Below are positions 46,801 through 51,882 of a stretch of DNA of 64,000 nt, piece by piece. Source of the DNA: Turritopsis dohrnii (taxonomy: Eukaryota > Cnidaria > Hydrozoa > Anthoathecata > Oceaniidae); NCBI GenBank assembly GCA_027922465.2, contig BQMF02000014.1, positions 1,922,001 to 1,986,000 of the forward strand, given 5' to 3'. Both the position numbers and the translations under genes were made by a program. Every line of letters begins with the position of its first letter. Within the stretch, counting starts at the first letter, position 1. Under the pieces are notes generated by a model. The model was not told where the DNA came from. It saw only the letters and a list, made by a program, of their open reading frames with translations, and searched no databases.

Positions 46801-48602
46801 AAATAGTTTGTTTTTTCCTAGTTGCAAAATAGTTTTGCAAATATCATTATCTATACGTCCATATCATGAACATATTCATGAAAAAAATGTTTTATTTAGA
46901 TGATATTAAATTTGTTACAAGTTAGTAGAGATGTCCATGAATAATTCCCTACAAGGACAGCATTTACTTTATTTCAAGTAAGTATGGGAAATAATGTCGT
47001 TCCTTTTGATAGAGAAAATTCTAAAAAAAAGTGATTACTCAGTGGCCAAATTTGTTGAAAAGCCACTGCGGAGATGTGCATTTCTATAGAAATATCCATG
47101 CTATTTCAATAAAAATGCTCATCATCGCAGTGGCTTTTTGACGTTTTTGCCCACTGAAATATTTCTTTTTATGTGCTATGAAAATGTCGATACCATGAAT
47201 ATGGCTCACAATCAGCTTGTTATGGGATCATATGATTTTTTTAGGATAAACATTATACCTTTCTACCGTTTATGCAGTTTAAAAAATCAATTCCTCATAA
47301 AAACAGGCAGGACATCTGAGGAAATATTATTAACAAGACATTCCTTTCCAATTGCTTTGTAAATAATTAACTGGGGTACTACTTATGTAGTTGAGTCAAC
47401 AAGTGTTTCGAAAAAGGTTAAGATATTTTAAGCAAAAAAAAAAAAAAGATCTAAATAAAACTCATCAAATAGTGAGAAACAATAAACGCTTTTAAAAACA
47501 AAAAATACAAAGTTTTATGAAAACATTTTATTTACTACACGAAACTTTTCGTAACAAAGTTTTTAAGTGAGGCAAATTTCAAATTGAAAATGTAAGTTTC
47601 GTGTAGTAAATAAGATGTTTTTATAAAACAAAGAAGAAACGTTATGAATTATTTTTTTGATTTCATCCCAAGCAAAACGACTAATTTTTATTCTTCCTAA
47701 TTTCTTTTTTGTCATTTTATTTTATTATAATATTATATTATCTATTATAAATTTTATAATATATTTTATATTTTATATTATATTATATTAATTTATTATA
47801 ATATTTGCTTATAAGTATATGCAAAAATTCATTTTCATTATAATATTTTCGTCGACCTGATGTCAACTCGTCAGCGATGATTTCTGGAATTATTGTATAT
47901 ACTTATAAGCAAATAAAATAAAAAGACAAAAAAGAAACTAGGAAAAAAAGAAACCTTTTGCAGTAAAATAAATCTTTGCAAGGTCCACCATATCAAATCC
48001 GTCAAAGCACATCCAAATTTGCTGTTTTTGACGAAATCATGAAAGACGAACAAGAAATTTGAATTCAGGATATAGTCAATATGATGTATATGGACATTTC
48101 ATATGGACAATTTAATTAGAAACTGAAGCAGTTTGAAAATTTAGTCTAAATTAAGCCTACATAACGTGGATATTCAATGATTTATTTTCAACGAATCATC
48201 ATACAAGATTTATCAGTTGAATATACAAAACTGGGACAATATGCTTGCACTAAGGGTTACGGATAATAGGCACTTTTTTATGTGAGAATCAGTTGATCTC
48301 TTGAAATTAGCGCACATCCAGAGAAATTCGTTTAACACGGACATCTACTAAGTAGACCTATTTCTTGACTCTTTTGAGAGCCTCCCATTTAATGAAGGTA
48401 TTAATATAAGTCTTCAAAAAAATGTAAATTTTCTTACATGAAATTCTTTCACCAATTTTGCTTCAAACCGAACAGCTGTGGTTGTATTAACATCGAATGA
48501 CTTGTCACCATCATGCTTAGTATCACCATATTTCACACCATATGGTAAAAACACAGCAAAGCACGAAGTATAAATTGAAAACAGAAAGAACAATATCTTC
48601 AT
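13731..48602 (-). CDS. Large secreted NIDO-Kazal-MAM-lectin-like protein gene (partial, 18 exons placed)
   Basis: ATG at 48600-48602 with a signal peptide, followed by exons on the minus strand joined by GT/AG. Predicted order by residue: signal 1-16; NIDO about 17-232; Kazal-type 233-297; Thr/Ser linker about 298-321; MAM1 322-483; MAM2 489-649; NIDO2 658-880; H-type-lectin-like repeats; follistatin/Kazal; start of NIDO3 1207-1246. Phases agree at every join, mostly phase 1 between domains, as expected for shuffled modules. NIDO and MAM are extracellular interaction domains, so an adhesive or matrix protein (secreted or surface) is likely; no transmembrane segment was found in the placed part. 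The 3' end is missing. A frameshift in NIDO2 (near 15890) means this allele may be damaged or the assembly wrong there. Exons could be missing, and two genes instead of one cannot be excluded. Confidence 0.72.
14411..15939 (-). CDS. Long exon: rest of NIDO2, H-lectin-like repeats, follistatin/Kazal
   Basis: A 1529-base exon with acceptor AG at 15940-15941 and donor GT at 14409-14410. It begins ISTNGVVSVNPGT, the NIDO signature, but must shift by one base near 15890 to reach SSDTFISVFDQDLDTRNSGD, which is then open for about 500 codons. Domains in order: NIDO core to about 15440; two repeats about 15150-14890 and 14890-14650 with the pattern of H-type lectin domains (PSVKLTVDIGK, WLHNVSEDGFEACYK; TPCVSITPL, WLNNVATNHFEMC); then CIGYTCPDHLECRV and CGTDNIFYKNQC, a follistatin-N plus Kazal unit ending at GKCA. 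Several N-x-S/T sites fit a secreted glycoprotein. The frameshift could be a real mutation or an assembly error. Confidence 0.78.
15942..17682. other. Intron within NIDO2, no feature recognised
   Basis: AT-rich, no terminal repeats or coding domains seen. Short open frames here lack codon structure. Confidence 0.5.
17683..17801 (-). CDS. Exon: start of NIDO2
   Basis: 119 bases, acceptor AG at 17802-17803, donor GTGAGT from 17682. Encodes LYPYGTTLDRKAISGDDTYT and ends FSKQSDKLY, which continues naturally into ISTNGVVS of the next exon. Phase 1 in, phase 0 out, identical to the NIDO3 exon. Confidence 0.82.
17906..17929 (-). CDS. 24-base micro-exon linking MAM2 to NIDO2
   Basis: Flanked by a pyrimidine-rich acceptor (TTTTTTTAG) and donor GTATGT. 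It is phase 1 on both sides and encodes the short linker DSTPGNNG. It is optional: MAM2 can also splice directly to the NIDO2 exon in phase, so it may be alternatively included. Confidence 0.55.
18354..18441 (-). CDS. Exon: C-terminal part of MAM2
   Basis: 88 bases, phase 0 in, phase 1 out. Encodes MNFESVRGSSHRSDIALDEI followed by a methionine-glycine and the last MAM cysteine (NCSG). Same length as the MAM1 counterpart at 26948-27035. The donor is GTTTTA, weaker than the GTAAAC of MAM1. Read-through gives about 40 more residues before a stop. Confidence 0.8.
18869..19152 (-). CDS. Exon: central part of MAM2
   Basis: About 284 bases (5' border may be one base off), phase 1 in, phase 0 out, donor GTAAGT. 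Encodes GRSGGYYIYRESG, CLQFAYHMYGSAMGTLNVYY and SWHWKKITL, the MAM beta-sandwich core with its typical F-x-Y-H-M-x-G-x-x-M-G-x-L motif. Confidence 0.82.
19153..20506. other. Intron within MAM2, no feature recognised
   Basis: AT-rich and apparently unique. I see no inverted-repeat ends or coding domain. Confidence 0.5.
20507..20617 (-). CDS. Exon: N-terminal part of MAM2
   Basis: 111 bases, phase 1 on both sides, donor GTAAGT. Encodes FDCDFESGSCGLSLGDW, then RRDCCGT and TGPSVDATG, the standard MAM opening. Very similar to 28136-28246. Confidence 0.83.
20868..20882 (-). CDS. 15-base micro-exon before MAM2
   Basis: Acceptor TTTTTATAG, donor GTATGA, phase 1 on both sides; encodes LVHK within the linker. 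It occupies the same relative place as the 18-base micro-exon before MAM1, which supports both. Confidence 0.5.
21295..22960. mobile_element. 1.67-kb non-autonomous transposon with AGGGATCG termini
   Basis: Inverted ends AGGGATCGTCTCAAAATGTT (21295-21314 and complement at 22941-22960), followed inward by many TTCGTCC/TTCGACC words in both orientations, as expected for subterminal binding sites. No coding region. The interior contains a perfect palindrome at 21571-21639 and a segment (about 21790-22340) related to 31990-32554. Target duplication not clear. Confidence 0.75.
21571..21639. repeat. 69-bp perfect palindrome
   Basis: Arms of 34 bases around a single central G (21605), starting TGATGGAATATTT and ending AAATATTCCATCA. 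It would extrude as a long hairpin. Confidence 0.85.
22961..23218. other. Short intronic gap between two transposons
   Basis: Unique-looking AT-rich sequence. Confidence 0.4.
23225..24499. mobile_element. 1.28-kb transposon with CAGGCCCTG termini and 6-bp TSD
   Basis: Ends CAGGCCCTGCCCGGA and the complement of CAGGCCCTGTCCGGA, flanked by AAGCCA at 23219-23224 and 24500-24505. Both subterminal regions are packed with GCACGTGC and GCTCGTGC words, an unusual concentration in AT-rich DNA. A 40-codon acidic open frame at 23663-23783 (EVDSGSENEDDCISEDED) may be the remnant of a transposase N-terminus. The CAGG-type end and short TSD suggest a hAT-like relative, but this is inference. Confidence 0.78.
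23663..23783 (+). pseudogene. Short acidic ORF inside the CACGTG-rich transposon
   Basis: 40 codons, MKAKIPRVEVDSGSENED and more Asp/Glu, ending at TAG 23781-23783. Acidic N-termini of this kind occur in several transposase families; nothing downstream encodes a catalytic core. Confidence 0.35.
25087..25346 (-). mobile_element. tRNA-derived SINE, copy 1
   Basis: On the minus strand the head reads TAGTGGCTTAGTGGTTAAAG (A box) and then GGGTTTAAACCCC (B box), the two internal RNA polymerase III promoter elements, followed by a ~160-base body and an A-rich tail (T run at 25091-25102). A second copy is at 31363-31616. Confidence 0.82.
25347..26947. other. Intron remainder after SINE
   Basis: No coding domain seen. 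Repeated ATTAAATTTGGCG-like words around 26040-26170 may be a degraded MITE end. Confidence 0.4.
26948..27035 (-). CDS. Exon: C-terminal part of MAM1
   Basis: 88 bases, acceptor TTGCAG, donor GTAAAC, phase 0 in, phase 1 out. Encodes LKFESIRGVDYTSDIAIDDI and the closing cysteine of MAM (TTCSG). Confidence 0.83.
27636..27922 (-). CDS. Exon: central part of MAM1
   Basis: 287 bases, acceptor TTTTTTCTTAG, donor GTAAGT. Encodes GSSTGYYVYREAT, CLKFAYHMYGSDMGTLKVYY and VWHFKTIDL. Paralogous to 18869-19152. Confidence 0.83.
28136..28246 (-). CDS. Exon: N-terminal part of MAM1
   Basis: 111 bases, phase 1 on both sides, donor GTATGT. Encodes FDCNFESGSCGISLGDW, TRDCCGT and TGPSVDASG. Same length as the MAM2 opening exon. 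Confidence 0.83.
28342..28359 (-). CDS. 18-base micro-exon before MAM1
   Basis: Acceptor TTCTTGTAG, donor GTATAG, phase 1 on both sides; encodes TTVDK of the linker. Supported by position and by the analogous micro-exon at 20868. Confidence 0.5.
28843..28896 (-). CDS. 54-base linker exon
   Basis: Acceptor ATTTTTAG, donor GTAAGT, phase 1 on both sides. Encodes TTTSGHNSNVINDEVAS, a hydrophilic linker between the Kazal and MAM1 domains. Confidence 0.5.
28897..31362. other. Intron with dispersed TGACGTCA-type repeats
   Basis: Blocks at about 29190-29380 and 29690-29830 share the order GATGATGTCACAG ... CCCAAACTTTTCATC ... ATGTCAGTT ... CCCTATT. Related blocks occur near 35.2, 40.3 and 50.5 kb. 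No protein-coding signal. Confidence 0.5.
31363..31616 (-). mobile_element. tRNA-derived SINE, copy 2
   Basis: About 90% similar to copy 1. The minus-strand A box is TGGCTTAGTGGTTAAAGC and the B box GGGTTCAAACCCC is closer to consensus than in copy 1. Tail of A residues at its 3' end (T run at 31363-31373 on plus). Confidence 0.82.
31690..32930. mobile_element. Possible host element with GCCAGCGCA-rich ends around a nested MITE
   Basis: Facing blocks at about 31780-31860 and 32810-32925 share CTCCATGA/TCATGGAG and repeated GCGCTGGC words in opposite orientation, suggesting subterminal repeats of one transposon. The exact ends were not found. It encloses the MITE at 31990-32554. Confidence 0.4.
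31990..32554. mobile_element. 565-bp MITE with 6-bp TSD
   Basis: Inverted ends CAGGCATGGAAATTTG and the complement of CAAGCATGGAAATTTG, with subterminal GTTATCGTTAC words. Flanks GTTAAA (31984-31989) and ATTAAA (32555-32560) differ at one base. The central part (about 32150-32420) matches, in reverse orientation, part of the element at 21295-22960. Confidence 0.65.
33160..33354 (-). CDS. Exon: Kazal-type domain
   Basis: 195 bases, phase 1 on both sides, acceptor TTTTGCAG, donor GTAAGA. Encodes DCSHCKGEE, then APVCDVEGKKYDNTCEFHKQ and ACQMKGALRIAQCNG, matching the Kazal pattern P-V-C-x-x-x-G-x-x-Y-x-N-x-C with six or more cysteines. Such domains are protease-inhibitor folds but often act only as structural modules in matrix proteins. 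Confidence 0.8.
33890..34037 (-). CDS. Exon: end of NIDO1
   Basis: 148 bases, phase 0 in, phase 1 out. Encodes VGFKGEYRNACEVLP and NVFLPGVFVVGL, resembling the closing strand of NIDO domains. It joins in phase to the Kazal exon. A MITE begins only about 30 bases upstream of its acceptor. Confidence 0.72.
34070..34430 (+). mobile_element. 361-bp MITE with 5-bp TSD, copy 1
   Basis: Ends CAGTGTCTGATCTTA and the complement of CAGTGTCTAATCTTA, flanked by AATCT at 34065-34069 and 34431-34435. The interior contains repeated GGGCCACC words and no ORF. Copy 2 lies inverted at 49237-49592. The 5-bp TSD matches that of the hAT element at 2172. Confidence 0.82.
34436..35734. other. Intron remainder
   Basis: AT-rich. 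A block at about 35190-35290 is a reverse-orientation copy of the dispersed TGACGTCA-associated repeat (ATAGGGATAACTGACATT). No gene seen. Confidence 0.4.
35735..35845 (-). CDS. Exon: middle of NIDO1
   Basis: 111 bases, phase 0 on both sides, donor GTAAGA. Encodes VITFQVVVISDGVKTYSIL and a following SYENLEFEDD, which matches the F-Q-x-V-x-x-x-D-G strand of NIDO domains. Confidence 0.78.
36089..36173 (+). repeat. Two-copy 49-bp tandem repeat
   Basis: GTTTAGGYGTGCAACTGCCA and the following CTTGTCATATTGAG appear twice with a period of 49 bases. Confidence 0.8.
36927..36964. repeat. 38-bp perfect palindrome
   Basis: TTTGAAACTTGAGTATAAT followed by its exact reverse complement; can form a hairpin. 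No associated gene. Confidence 0.85.
37440..38020 (+). pseudogene. LINE reverse transcriptase C-terminal fragment (5' piece)
   Basis: Open frame 37481-37999 with RYLGVILDPHLNWESHF, LRHFLPRNTLINVYHALFSS and LQKTALRLITFSHFR, the region after the palm domain in CR1/L2-type elements. Upstream, 37450-37500 encodes IKKHIDIDLKHLLH before a stop. Beyond 37970 the sense shifts frame (SNIVSLRGLRGKN) and stops at the pogo-type element. The 3' end of what may be the same LINE is at 42480-42992. Confidence 0.7.
38028..38691 (-). mobile_element. pogo/Tigger-type element, internally deleted
   Basis: Ends CAGTGGAACCTCTAATAG and complement, flanked by TA on both sides (38026-38027, 38692-38693). Subterminal copies of GAGGTGACCGATGTATGGAG. 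The minus-strand frame 38348-38536 keeps an acidic transposase tail (GEVEDDFDIERPELK, then ALSIVDELNNFCE), as at the C-terminus of Tigger-like transposases. The catalytic part is gone. Confidence 0.78.
38820..39413 (-). CDS. Unassigned 197-codon ORF, probably a transposon gene fragment
   Basis: Starts at ATG 39411-39413; a second start follows at MADQHALNNMADDQ, where MADxQHAL is repeated. Domains are not recognised. It has a Ser/Thr-rich basic middle and a conserved-looking C-terminus (DVILLPSSNEDSVVRHHRK, GFVRSELEIEKGWSSNEV). A 12-base in-frame duplication encodes FKEIFKEIFK just before the stop. Shifting frame by one there would continue into KLGLIQNVKIDEV and a GTAAGT donor, so the stop may be the result of a frameshift. 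The V-x-LLPS-then-basic arrangement resembles multicopy cnidarian proteins, but no function can be stated. Confidence 0.4.
   Translation of the reverse strand: MELICLKNMADQHALNNMADDQHALAPLVEGIIKHPAFRESVNRMLAPAKNEDCHVSSRRTNFSSPNEEFCAIYNRAKRKKSDERGGNTTTTTFCSISSSSSAGTCGSTPVFQRGTIYKRNKTSSSKAKKPKISIYRTKDVILLPSSNEDSVVRHHRKAILMRNGFVRSELEIEKGWSSNEVINYFKEIFKEIFKQR
39514..39577 (+). repeat. Poly-A runs
   Basis: Two A-rich runs, the second of about 23 A between 39554 and 39577, next to the outer end of the 2.3-kb transposon. They could be a retroposed tail. Confidence 0.7.
40750..40894. mobile_element. 145-bp foldback MITE with TA target duplication
   Basis: Ends CCTTAAGGGAAGAAATTT and complement, TA at 40748-40749 and 40895-40896. 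Nearly the whole element folds on itself, with a short central AACAATAG loop region. Nested in the 2.3-kb transposon. Confidence 0.82.
40889..41430 (-). pseudogene. Broken transposon ORF inside the 2.3-kb element
   Basis: Minus-strand frames 41240-41428, then 40889-41152. The latter encodes LFSRLYIACQVRDGNLEEFF, SHENGSYLAS and CIILDGAAIV, a segment I recognise from multicopy uncharacterised invertebrate transposon proteins. It runs into the nested MITE at 40894. Frame changes and absence of a catalytic core mark it as a remnant. Confidence 0.45.
41980..42363. mobile_element. Palindromic element built from ~20-bp repeats
   Basis: Ends TGTGACGGTTTGAGGGAAAA and complement (one difference), flanked by TA. 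The interior is almost entirely TTACTGAT/ATCAGTAA words. At about 42170-42260 there are four to five tandem copies of ATTACTGATAAATCGAACGA. The whole unit can fold into a long imperfect hairpin. Confidence 0.8.
42480..42992 (+). mobile_element. LINE 3' end with (TTAC)n tail
   Basis: Contains sense fragments of a LINE C-terminus (TRGSSIRLLARP; SLGKFKSHCKEVLLNQYFP, which ends the ORF), a T/G-rich 3' UTR with a TTTG microsatellite at 42779-42838, and a tandem ACTT tail at 42971-42992. It may be the far half of the LINE starting at 37440, split by later insertions. Confidence 0.6.
42779..42838 (+). repeat. (TTTG)n microsatellite
   Basis: About 60 bases of TTTG/TTTTG units; any open frame through it is low-complexity. 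Confidence 0.9.
42993..44968. other. Intron remainder, no feature recognised
   Basis: AT-rich. A 63-codon frame at 43715-43906 (acidic, SEDNTVSEDDDDDN) has no recognised domain. Confidence 0.4.
44969..45241 (-). CDS. Exon: N-terminal half of NIDO1
   Basis: 273 bases, phase 0 on both sides, donor GTGAGT. Begins VNNNGAIYAQRN (the NIDO V-x-N-N-G motif), then FPMYSILVYS, CGIFTRTSVSNSD and RALVVTWLNTPAF. It continues directly from KEFH of exon 1. Confidence 0.82.
45450..45858. mobile_element. 409-bp MITE with AATAAACGCCGC repeats
   Basis: Inverted ends near GTATTTCCTCTAATAAACGC with many internal AAACGCCGC / ACGCCGCTC words in both orientations. The CAGTATTTCCTC type of terminus resembles pogo/Tigger-family MITEs. 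Target duplication uncertain. Confidence 0.68.
46298..46738 (+). other. 146-codon open frame of unknown nature
   Basis: Contains a hydrophobic stretch (LQLILVGGIVFLCITYHVAF) that could be a membrane segment. No homology recognised, no splice context, opposite strand to the surrounding gene, and AT-rich DNA gives such frames by chance. Reported as a weak candidate only. Confidence 0.15.
47040..47156. repeat. Small foldback MITE, copy 2
   Basis: Outer ends CAGTGGCCAAA and the complement of CAGTGGGCAAA, with inner arms AAAAGCCACTGCG / CGCAGTGGCTTTTT. Same family as 9213-9330. Confidence 0.7.
47519..47622. repeat. Hairpin-forming inverted repeat
   Basis: Arms TTTACTACACGAAACT and AGTTTCGTGTAGTAAA separated by about 50 bases. 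Possibly a small MITE. Confidence 0.75.
47690..47830. repeat. AT-rich TATTATAT tract
   Basis: Low-complexity alternating A/T sequence of about 140 bases. Confidence 0.8.
48438..48602 (-). CDS. Exon 1: signal peptide and NIDO start
   Basis: ATG at 48600-48602 with a hydrophobic leader MKILFFLFSIYTSCFA, likely cleaved after alanine 16. FLPYGVKYGDTKHDGDKSFD and KEFH follow before donor GTAAGA. The F-x-P-Y-G-x-x-x-G-D start is typical of NIDO domains and also appears in NIDO2 and NIDO3. This start was chosen because it gives a signal peptide directly before the domain. Confidence 0.8.
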
Positions 48603-49236
48603 TTTTCTGACCAGTAGTTACCTCTGCTATACTTCATGGCATTTGCGAGTGTTCAGCTTTCTTGATCCTCTATTTAATGAGGTATGCCGAATTAAATCGA
48701 TCACAATAGATTTCTTAGTAAGATTAAAAATTAGGAAACGTAACATGACTTTTGATTCCTCAATTTTATTAACAATAAATTCCTGTATAATGACATTTTT
48801 TCGTTGCATATATATTATTCTCGGAATTTTTGCAACACACCGATCCAATCCACCAATTAGCAAAGCGAACAAACAGTTTGTGATTTACATCACTTATATT
48901 TATACAGGCTACCTTGATTAAAGACAATTCCATGGAACCAGATGGGTGTTCCCATTATGCCTTTTGAATCTATATTAATGCAAGAAGTCCTGGGATCAAG
49001 GTTTACGTTACGAAAATGTATCCGGCATTCCAATTCGAACACACAAGGGGGCAAAGAAAACGTTCGATTTTTGGAAAGTTCGAATTACGGAGGTTTATTC
49101 ACATAGAAATTACATGTGAAGGGATCATGGAATTTGTTCGAATTAGGGAGAGTTCGATTTATGGAAGTTCTAATTATAGAGGTTCGACTGAATTCTTAGT
49201 CACCGCTTTGTGCAACGAATGTTAAATGATCACATT
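48603..49236. other. Upstream region of the secreted-protein gene
   Basis: Should contain the promoter and 5' UTR of the minus-strand gene beginning at 48602. No convincing TATA box or known motif could be picked out in this AT-rich DNA. It includes a partial pogo-type repeat at 49040-49190. Confidence 0.35.
49040..49190 (-). mobile_element. Truncated pogo/Tigger-like MITE
   Basis: On the minus strand it begins CAGTCGAACCTCTATAATTA and has repeated GTTCGAA/ATTCGAA words. The left inverted end is absent. Confidence 0.55.
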
Positions 49237-49592
49237 CAGTGTCTAATCTTAAGATTTTATCTGGGTGTCGTGCCGGGCCATTGACATCATTGGTTTTAAA
49301 ATTGTTGGTGGCCCGAAGGAAATTTTAATGGCTCGATATTCAATAACACTCTACAATTTCATTTGGACACACTTAGGAATGCTTACAAATTAGAAAGAAA
49401 GAGCTGAAATTGCAAAGACAAACATTATAAAACTCAATTCTCTTGCAATGGAAATTCTTAAATCGTGTTTACAATTTATATACTTATTTTCGCCTGTCCA
49501 TTTGGGCCACCACAACACTGGTTTTCAAAAATTTTGGTGGCCGGAATCAATTTCAGACAGTCTCAGACAGTCGGGCCACTGATAAGATCAGG
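49237..49592 (-). mobile_element. MITE with 5-bp TSD, copy 2
   Basis: Inverted copy of 34070-34430, over 90% similar, with ACATT at 49232-49236 and 49593-49597. The right terminal CACTG is lost. No coding capacity. Confidence 0.8.
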
Positions 49593-50151
49593 ACATTATA
49601 CCAGATAGCATGAAAAGTTTCTACTTGCGAAACAAAAAGTAACTTCTTTTTATATCCCCTTGTATATTATTGTAGTAACAATTATATGAAATTAGAAGAG
49701 CTGCTATGAACGTTTGTGTCGTTGATAAGACAGTTATGTGAAGTGTTTTCACGAGTGTAACAATTGACCTTTCCATACATTTTTCTTAACTAAACTACTC
49801 TACGCCACTTTGTTCTGATGTGATAATATGATGAAAATTAACCCAATTTTCCAGCAGCGATTCCCAATTAAACAAATCTTAGAATCAAACAAACTATTTA
49901 TAGCAATGTATCGCAACATAAGAATGTATCAGAGCGAGGTGGAACTGGCCGGTTGAACAAAATATCAGCGTATAGCTGAAATTCGAGTAATCGTAATAAA
50001 ACATGCCAATTAGCTGTACTCATTTGTTGACCGCATATGAGAAAATTCCAATCGATTTTAACTGGGCAATTATTACTTACGAATTAATTTGACGGAGTGA
50101 AGTTAAAAAAGAACATTATTTAGCCTAGATCGCGTGATAAGCTCCTAAAGC

Positions 50152-50275
50152 CTGGTTCAGACCTGGCAAATACGAGATTATGGCAATTAAAAAAATCAAT
50201 GGTTTGAATGCTCTCAAGTATTTGATAGGTAATAATAATCAATCAGTAACTTTTGATATTTCGTTGTCGTAAATT
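50152..50275 (+). mobile_element. Partial MITE of the AAGCCTGGTTC family
   Basis: Begins AAGCCTGGTTCAGACCTG and shares a TCAATCAGTAA...TTTTGATATTT segment with the complete copy at 51620-51882; the right end is missing. Confidence 0.6.
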
Positions 50276-50772
50276 CTCATACCAAAACTAACATAACTGA
50301 AATCAGAAATTTATGCTTTGATTATAAGTTATTAAGGTATACTAGAGGCCAGAGCGTCGTCGCTCACCGCCCATGTTCAGTCTGCGTTGAGTTCACGAAA
50401 AATAAAATTAAGGAAATGGCATTGGTAAGTGTACCCATGTTGTTGAGCTCGAAAAACTGATCAAAAAAATGTATGGGATTGTTTTGCTACGACCAACCGT
50501 TACAGAGCTATTATCGTTCAAAGATTTTGATGACGTCACAAAAATTAGACCCAAATTTTTCATCACCCGAAACGTCAGTTATCCCTATTGGTTACGGAGA
50601 TGATTTTCCCTAAATGCCACGTTCTATTTGGGTCTCAATGGAATGGCTTCACACTGACATTGCGTAAAAAATAAGAAATGATTTCTCTCGCAGCTCACCT
50701 ACCATTTTGCGTGACAGACAAATAAACAAACAAACAGACAGACAGACAGACAGAGAATCGGCTATTAATATA

Positions 50773-51462
50773 TTACGGAAGCCCATAGGGGACATGGACA
50801 ATTCTACTCCTGTTACTTTCGTAACTGAAGCCATCCAACTGCATTCTTTGTTGGACGACTTGTGTTTGTTGAAGTGAAGTCGTCCAACGCAATATTGAAA
50901 CTGCTGGACAACTTGTGTTCAAAATGTTCTACCTGTGGAATAATTAATAAATGTTCTGCAAAATACTCTGGTACTAGAATAAGTGTAATGATGGCGAAAC
51001 CAATGCCAGGATCGAATGCGGAGGTAAGAAAGTTGTTTATATGTCTTGTTTCTTTCCTCATAAATGTACAGCGACTAACAAGTTAATAGTAAGAAGTGGC
51101 GATAGCTGTATACTACCATTGTTTATTGGTAGTAGGTAAACAATTGGTAACAATTGTTTACCACTTACTCCGAAGAGCTGCCATTATATTAGTCATGTAA
51201 CGTGCAATAATGTCGATATTTCGCAGAATATCCATGAAATTGTCCCGCATGAGAATTTGGCGTTCGCAGAAGTCGTCCAACAGTTTCAATATTGTGTTGG
51301 ACGACTTCACTTCAACAAACACAAGTCGTCCAACAAAGAATGCAATTGGATGGCTTCACTTAGAAACATAAGTGAGGTGAAATTATTCGAAATGCGTTGG
51401 ACGACTTCAGTTACAAAAGTAACAGGAGTAGAATTGTCCATGTCCCCTATGGGCTTCCGTAA
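50773..51462. mobile_element. 690-bp non-autonomous element with TTACGGAAGCCC ends and TATA flanks
   Basis: Inverted ends TTACGGAAGCCCATAGGGGA extend over about 60 bases, flanked by TATA at 50769-50772 and 51463-51466. Longer subterminal inverted segments hold GTTGGACGACTT repeats. End sequence and flank closely resemble the 12 kb element (TTATGGAACGCC, TATA), so it may be mobilised by the same type of integrase. Confidence 0.78.
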
Positions 51463-51619
51463 TATATATCTGTTACAATTTATTTAGTTTGATAATGTGG
51501 CAGGTACCATGTTTTTTATTTACAAACATTCTTGTCCTGAATTGAGGTTCAAGACCAGTATATCAAAACTTTTTATAAGTGGCAATTTATAAATGGCAAT
51601 TTCGACGAATACGACCATT

Positions 51620-51882
51620 TAGCCTGGTTCAGACCTGACGATTACGACGATTACGACGATTAAAAAAAGATCAATTGTTGTAATCGCCAATCGCTGGCGA
51701 TTGAACACTCTTCAGTATTTCGAAATACCAATTAATAATCAATAAGTAATTTTTGATATTTTATCGTCGTAATCGCCAGGCATTTACTACGATTACAAAA
51801 GTGTTCACATTAGAAATCTCCGATGATTACACCGAATTTTAGTCCTCGTCATCGTCGTCATCGCCACTTCAGAACCAGGCTT
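51620..51882. mobile_element. 263-bp MITE of the AAGCCTGGTTC family
   Basis: Ends AGCCTGGTTCAGACCTGACG and the complement of AAGCCTGGTTCTGAAGTG, each followed inward by ACGACGATT-type repeats. TTA/TAA-like flanks hint at a Harbinger-type 3-bp TSD. Confidence 0.65.

Noticed and set aside
50813..51086. Overlapping ORFs on both strands
   Set aside because: Within the inverted-repeat arms of the 690-bp element; mirror-image frames with no domain.
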